6,867 bases of DNA from Pseudomonadota bacterium (GTDB lineage: Bacteria > Pseudomonadota > Gammaproteobacteria > Steroidobacterales > Steroidobacteraceae), in NCBI GenBank assembly GCA_021781775.1, contig JAJXWE010000082.1:1-6867 (forward strand). The letters are read 5' to 3'. A program made the translations under genes and the position numbers. The notes below the pieces were generated by a model. The model was not told the origin of the DNA, did not search any database, and worked only from the letters and a program-made list of their open reading frames with translations. Positions 5,357 to 6,867 of the stretch are shown piece by piece; position 1 is the stretch's first letter; every line of letters starts with the position of its first letter.

Positions 5357-5611
5357 ATGTTCAAGAAGCTCGTCCCTGTACTCGGTGCGCTCCTGGTCGC
5401 CGGCTCGCTGGCTGCCGCTCCCGTTGCCGCGGTTGCGGCCCCCCAGGCGCCTGCCGCCAAGCACCACGTCGTGCACAAGAAGATGATGCACAAGAAGTGG
5501 ACCAAGAAGGCTGCCCACAAGAAGTGGACCAAGAAGGCGGCTCACAAGAAGTGGGCCAAGAAGGCCGCGCACAAGAAGGCCATGAAGCACATGGCCAAGA
5601 AGAAGGCCTAA
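5357..5611 (+). CDS. Small exported Lys/His/Trp-rich 9-residue-repeat protein
   Basis: An 84-residue protein I cannot assign to a named family. The start ATG 5357 is chosen because GGAG (5347-5350) lies 6 nt upstream; in-frame ATGs at 5345 and 5351 are too close to or before it. Residues 1-28 form a clear Sec signal peptide (MFKK, a hydrophobic core, cleavage likely after AVAA). The mature 56 residues contain 21 Lys, 8 His, 3 Trp and no Asp or Glu, and are built from HKKWTKKAA units at 45-53, 54-62, HKKWAKKAA at 63-71 and a degenerate HKKAMKHMA at 72-80. It resembles in general style the periplasmic acid-shock protein Asr (Lys/Ala/His-rich, signal peptide), but the Trp-bearing repeat differs. 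Possible roles are acid buffering or chaperoning, metal binding, or polyanion binding in the envelope. Own terminator follows. Confidence 0.85.
   Translation: MFKKLVPVLGALLVAGSLAAAPVAAVAAPQAPAAKHHVVHKKMMHKKWTKKAAHKKWTKKAAHKKWAKKAAHKKAMKHMAKKKA
5489..5596 (+). repeat. Four tandem 27-bp coding repeats
   Basis: Units at 5489-5515, 5516-5542, 5543-5569 and a divergent fourth at 5570-5596 each begin CACAAGAAG. Units 1 and 2 differ at two bases, both silent (the last two Ala codons); unit 3 differs from them mainly by Thr to Ala; unit 4 loses the Trp. Lys is always AAG. The high similarity suggests recent slippage or unequal-exchange duplication. Confidence 0.9.
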
Positions 5612-5627
5612 GCTTAGGCTGAAGCCC

Positions 5628-5662
5628 AAAGAGCCCCGCCCCGCGCGGGGCTCTTTCGTTTT
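5628..5662 (+). terminator. Intrinsic terminator after the repeat-protein gene
   Basis: AAAGAGCCCCG (5628-5638) and CGGGGCTCTTT (5646-5656) form a perfect 11-bp stem with a 7-nt loop, followed by CGTTTT. It begins 17 nt after the TAA stop and separates this gene from the antiporter gene. Confidence 0.9.
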
Positions 5663-5694
5663 GGGCCCGCGGCGCGTCCTGCCGGCCGGCCCCC

Positions 5695-5700
5695 TACAAT
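5695..5700 (+). promoter_or_regulatory. -10 element implying a leaderless antiporter mRNA
   Basis: TACAAT matches five of six TATAAT positions and ends exactly 6 nt before the ATG at 5707, so the expected start of transcription coincides with the A of the ATG. No Shine-Dalgarno and no recognisable -35 are present in the surrounding GC-rich sequence. Confidence 0.5.
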
Positions 5701-5706
5701 AGCCTC

Positions 5707-6867
5707 ATGCAGCCGCTCACCGAGATGCTGGTCCTGCTGGCCGCCGCGGTGCTGCTGGTGACCATTGCGCGCCGGCTGGGGCTGCCGACACCGCTGCCGT
5801 ACCTCGCCGTGGGCCTGGCCTGTGGACCGCATGCGCTGGGGGTCGTAAGCGCCTCCTCGACGGTCACGCTGATGGCCGAGCTTGGCGTGGCATTCCTGCT
5901 GTTCACACTGGGACTGGATGTCTCGCTGCCGCGCATGATCGCGATGCGGCGCGAGGTCTTCGGCCTCGGCGCGGCGCAGGTCGGCGCAACAACCGCAGTT
6001 TTCGCATTGTTGGGATGGCTGGCCGGTATCGCCTGGCCGGCCGCCGTGGTCGCCGGCGGCGCAATCGCCATGAGCTCGACGGCCATCCTGCTGCACCAGC
6101 TGACCGAGCGGGCGGAGCTCAATCGCACGCACGGCCGCCTCGCCTTCAGCATGCTGCTGTTCCAGGACCTTGCGTTCGTGCCGCTGCTGGCGCTCGCCTC
6201 GGCACTGGGCCGCGGCGTGAATGCCTTCGACCTGCGCGCAGCGCTGCTCGCCGCGGCGGGTGGCGCGTTGGCGATCGGGGCCGTGCTGGCTGCCGGCCGC
6301 TGGCTGCTGCGGCCGCTGTTTCACGAAATTGCCCACAGCCGGCTGCGCGAGTTGTTCACGCTGGCGGCGCTGCTGGTCGTCATCAGCGCGGCCTGGGTGT
6401 CGCGCCTGGCGGGCCTCTCGGCCGGGCTCGGCGCGTTTCTCGCCGGCATGATGCTCGCCGAGACGGAGTACCGTCATCAGCTCGAGTCGGTGCTGCGGCC
6501 GTTCCGCGACATTCTCCTCGGCGTCTTCTTCGTCTCGGTGGGCATGCTGCTCGATGTCCGTCAGCTGGCCGGCGAGGCCGGCGGTGTACTCGCCCTTCTG
6601 GCCCTCATCGTAGTGCTCAAGACGGCCATCGCCGCCCTCGTGACCCGACCCTTCGCCGGCTCGCGGTTCAAGGCAGTGCGTACCGCCATCGTGATCGCGA
6701 TCGGCGGGGAATTCGGGGTTGCGCTCGGCAGCGTCGCGCTCGCCGATCACGTGCTGCCGCAGCGCTTCGGCCAGCCCCTGCTGCTTGCGCTCGTGCTCTC
6801 GATGGTGCTCAGCCCGCTGCTGCTCAATCACAACAAGCGGATCGCCCGGCTGCTGCTGCGTGAGCGC
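5707..6867 (+). CDS. Kef-type cation/proton antiporter (CPA2), 3' end cut by window
   Basis: An open frame of 387 codons running without a stop to the window edge. It encodes the membrane domain of a CPA2 (KefB/KefC-like) monovalent cation:proton antiporter, which exchanges K+ or Na+ for H+ at the inner membrane. Signatures visible are YLAVGLACGPHALG (32-45), ELGVAFLLFTLGLDVSLP (58-75), AMSSTAIL (121-128), the LFQDLAFVPLLAL segment (151-163) with Asp154 at the expected ion-binding position, SAGLGAFLAGMMLAE (238-252), GVFFVSVGMLLD (272-283) and GGEFGVALG (333-341). About 12 hydrophobic segments can be counted. Kef proteins usually continue into a cytosolic RCK/TrkA-N domain; whether this one does lies outside the window. 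No partner subunit (KefF/KefG) is seen upstream. The ATG is supported by homology and by the adjoining TACAAT. Confidence 0.92.
   Translation, partial: MQPLTEMLVLLAAAVLLVTIARRLGLPTPLPYLAVGLACGPHALGVVSASSTVTLMAELGVAFLLFTLGLDVSLPRMIAMRREVFGLGAAQVGATTAVFALLGWLAGIAWPAAVVAGGAIAMSSTAILLHQLTERAELNRTHGRLAFSMLLFQDLAFVPLLALASALGRGVNAFDLRAALLAAAGGALAIGAVLAAGRWLLRPLFHEIAHSRLRELFTLAALLVVISAAWVSRLAGLSAGLGAFLAGMMLAETEYRHQLESVLRPFRDILLGVFFVSVGMLLDVRQLAGEAGGVLALLALIVVLKTAIAALVTRPFAGSRFKAVRTAIVIAIGGEFGVALGSVALADHVLPQRFGQPLLLALVLSMVLSPLLLNHNKRIARLLLRER

Noticed and set aside
5489..5596. CRISPR-like array, because of regular short repeats
   Set aside because: The 27-bp units are directly adjacent with no spacers, keep the reading frame and vary mostly at third codon positions; they are protein repeats.
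5614..6831. A 405-codon minus-strand open frame opposite the antiporter
   Set aside because: It is rich in Gln, Glu, Arg and His with no domain, and it runs through the terminator; the plus-strand frame shows all the Kef-type motifs.
6015..6863. A 282-codon plus-strand frame inside the antiporter region
   Set aside because: It is out of frame with the antiporter and its Arg/Ala-rich translation has no family features.

Overview
The window is a GC-rich (about two-thirds G+C by eye) stretch of bacterial chromosome with eight protein genes, densely packed on both strands. YciH, HemJ, Apt and the YdjA-type nitroreductase all resemble gammaproteobacterial versions most closely. I therefore favour a high-GC gammaproteobacterium, perhaps near the Xanthomonadales/Nevskiales/Steroidobacterales, but this is inference from recalled family sequences. 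I see no rRNA, tRNA, CRISPR array, insertion sequence, integrase or phage gene.

Layout from left to right: a YciH/SUI1 translation factor (+) meets the haem-biosynthesis oxidase HemJ (-) tail to tail, and one CTAG supplies both stop codons. HemJ is divergent from a large three-domain GH15 glucoamylase-type enzyme (+) that has no export signal. Next is a DUF4136-type lipoprotein (+) with an unusual Gly/Trp/Tyr tract. It converges on a YdjA-type nitroreductase (-), with a perfect 13-bp hairpin between the two stops. The nitroreductase is divergent from adenine phosphoribosyltransferase apt (+). Apt is followed by a small exported Lys/His/Trp repeat protein (+) with a strong terminator. The last gene is a Kef-type cation/proton antiporter (+), cut off by the window edge.

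The genes do not form one pathway. They look like independent housekeeping and envelope transcription units: translation fidelity, haem synthesis, glucan hydrolysis, envelope lipoprotein, flavin reductase, purine salvage, a basic periplasmic protein, and ion homeostasis. Strand switches, terminators and separate promoters support short transcription units.

Two initiation styles are visible. The GH15 enzyme, the lipoprotein and the repeat protein have clear Shine-Dalgarno sequences. yciH, hemJ, apt and the antiporter have none and instead carry a TANNNT-like hexamer 4-8 nt before the start codon, which suggests leaderless or near-leaderless mRNAs.

I found no convincing undescribed multi-gene system. 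The items most worth a second look are the 9-residue-repeat cationic protein, a possible two-state RNA leader ahead of the lipoprotein, the leaderless-promoter pattern, and repeated operator-like words on both sides of apt.
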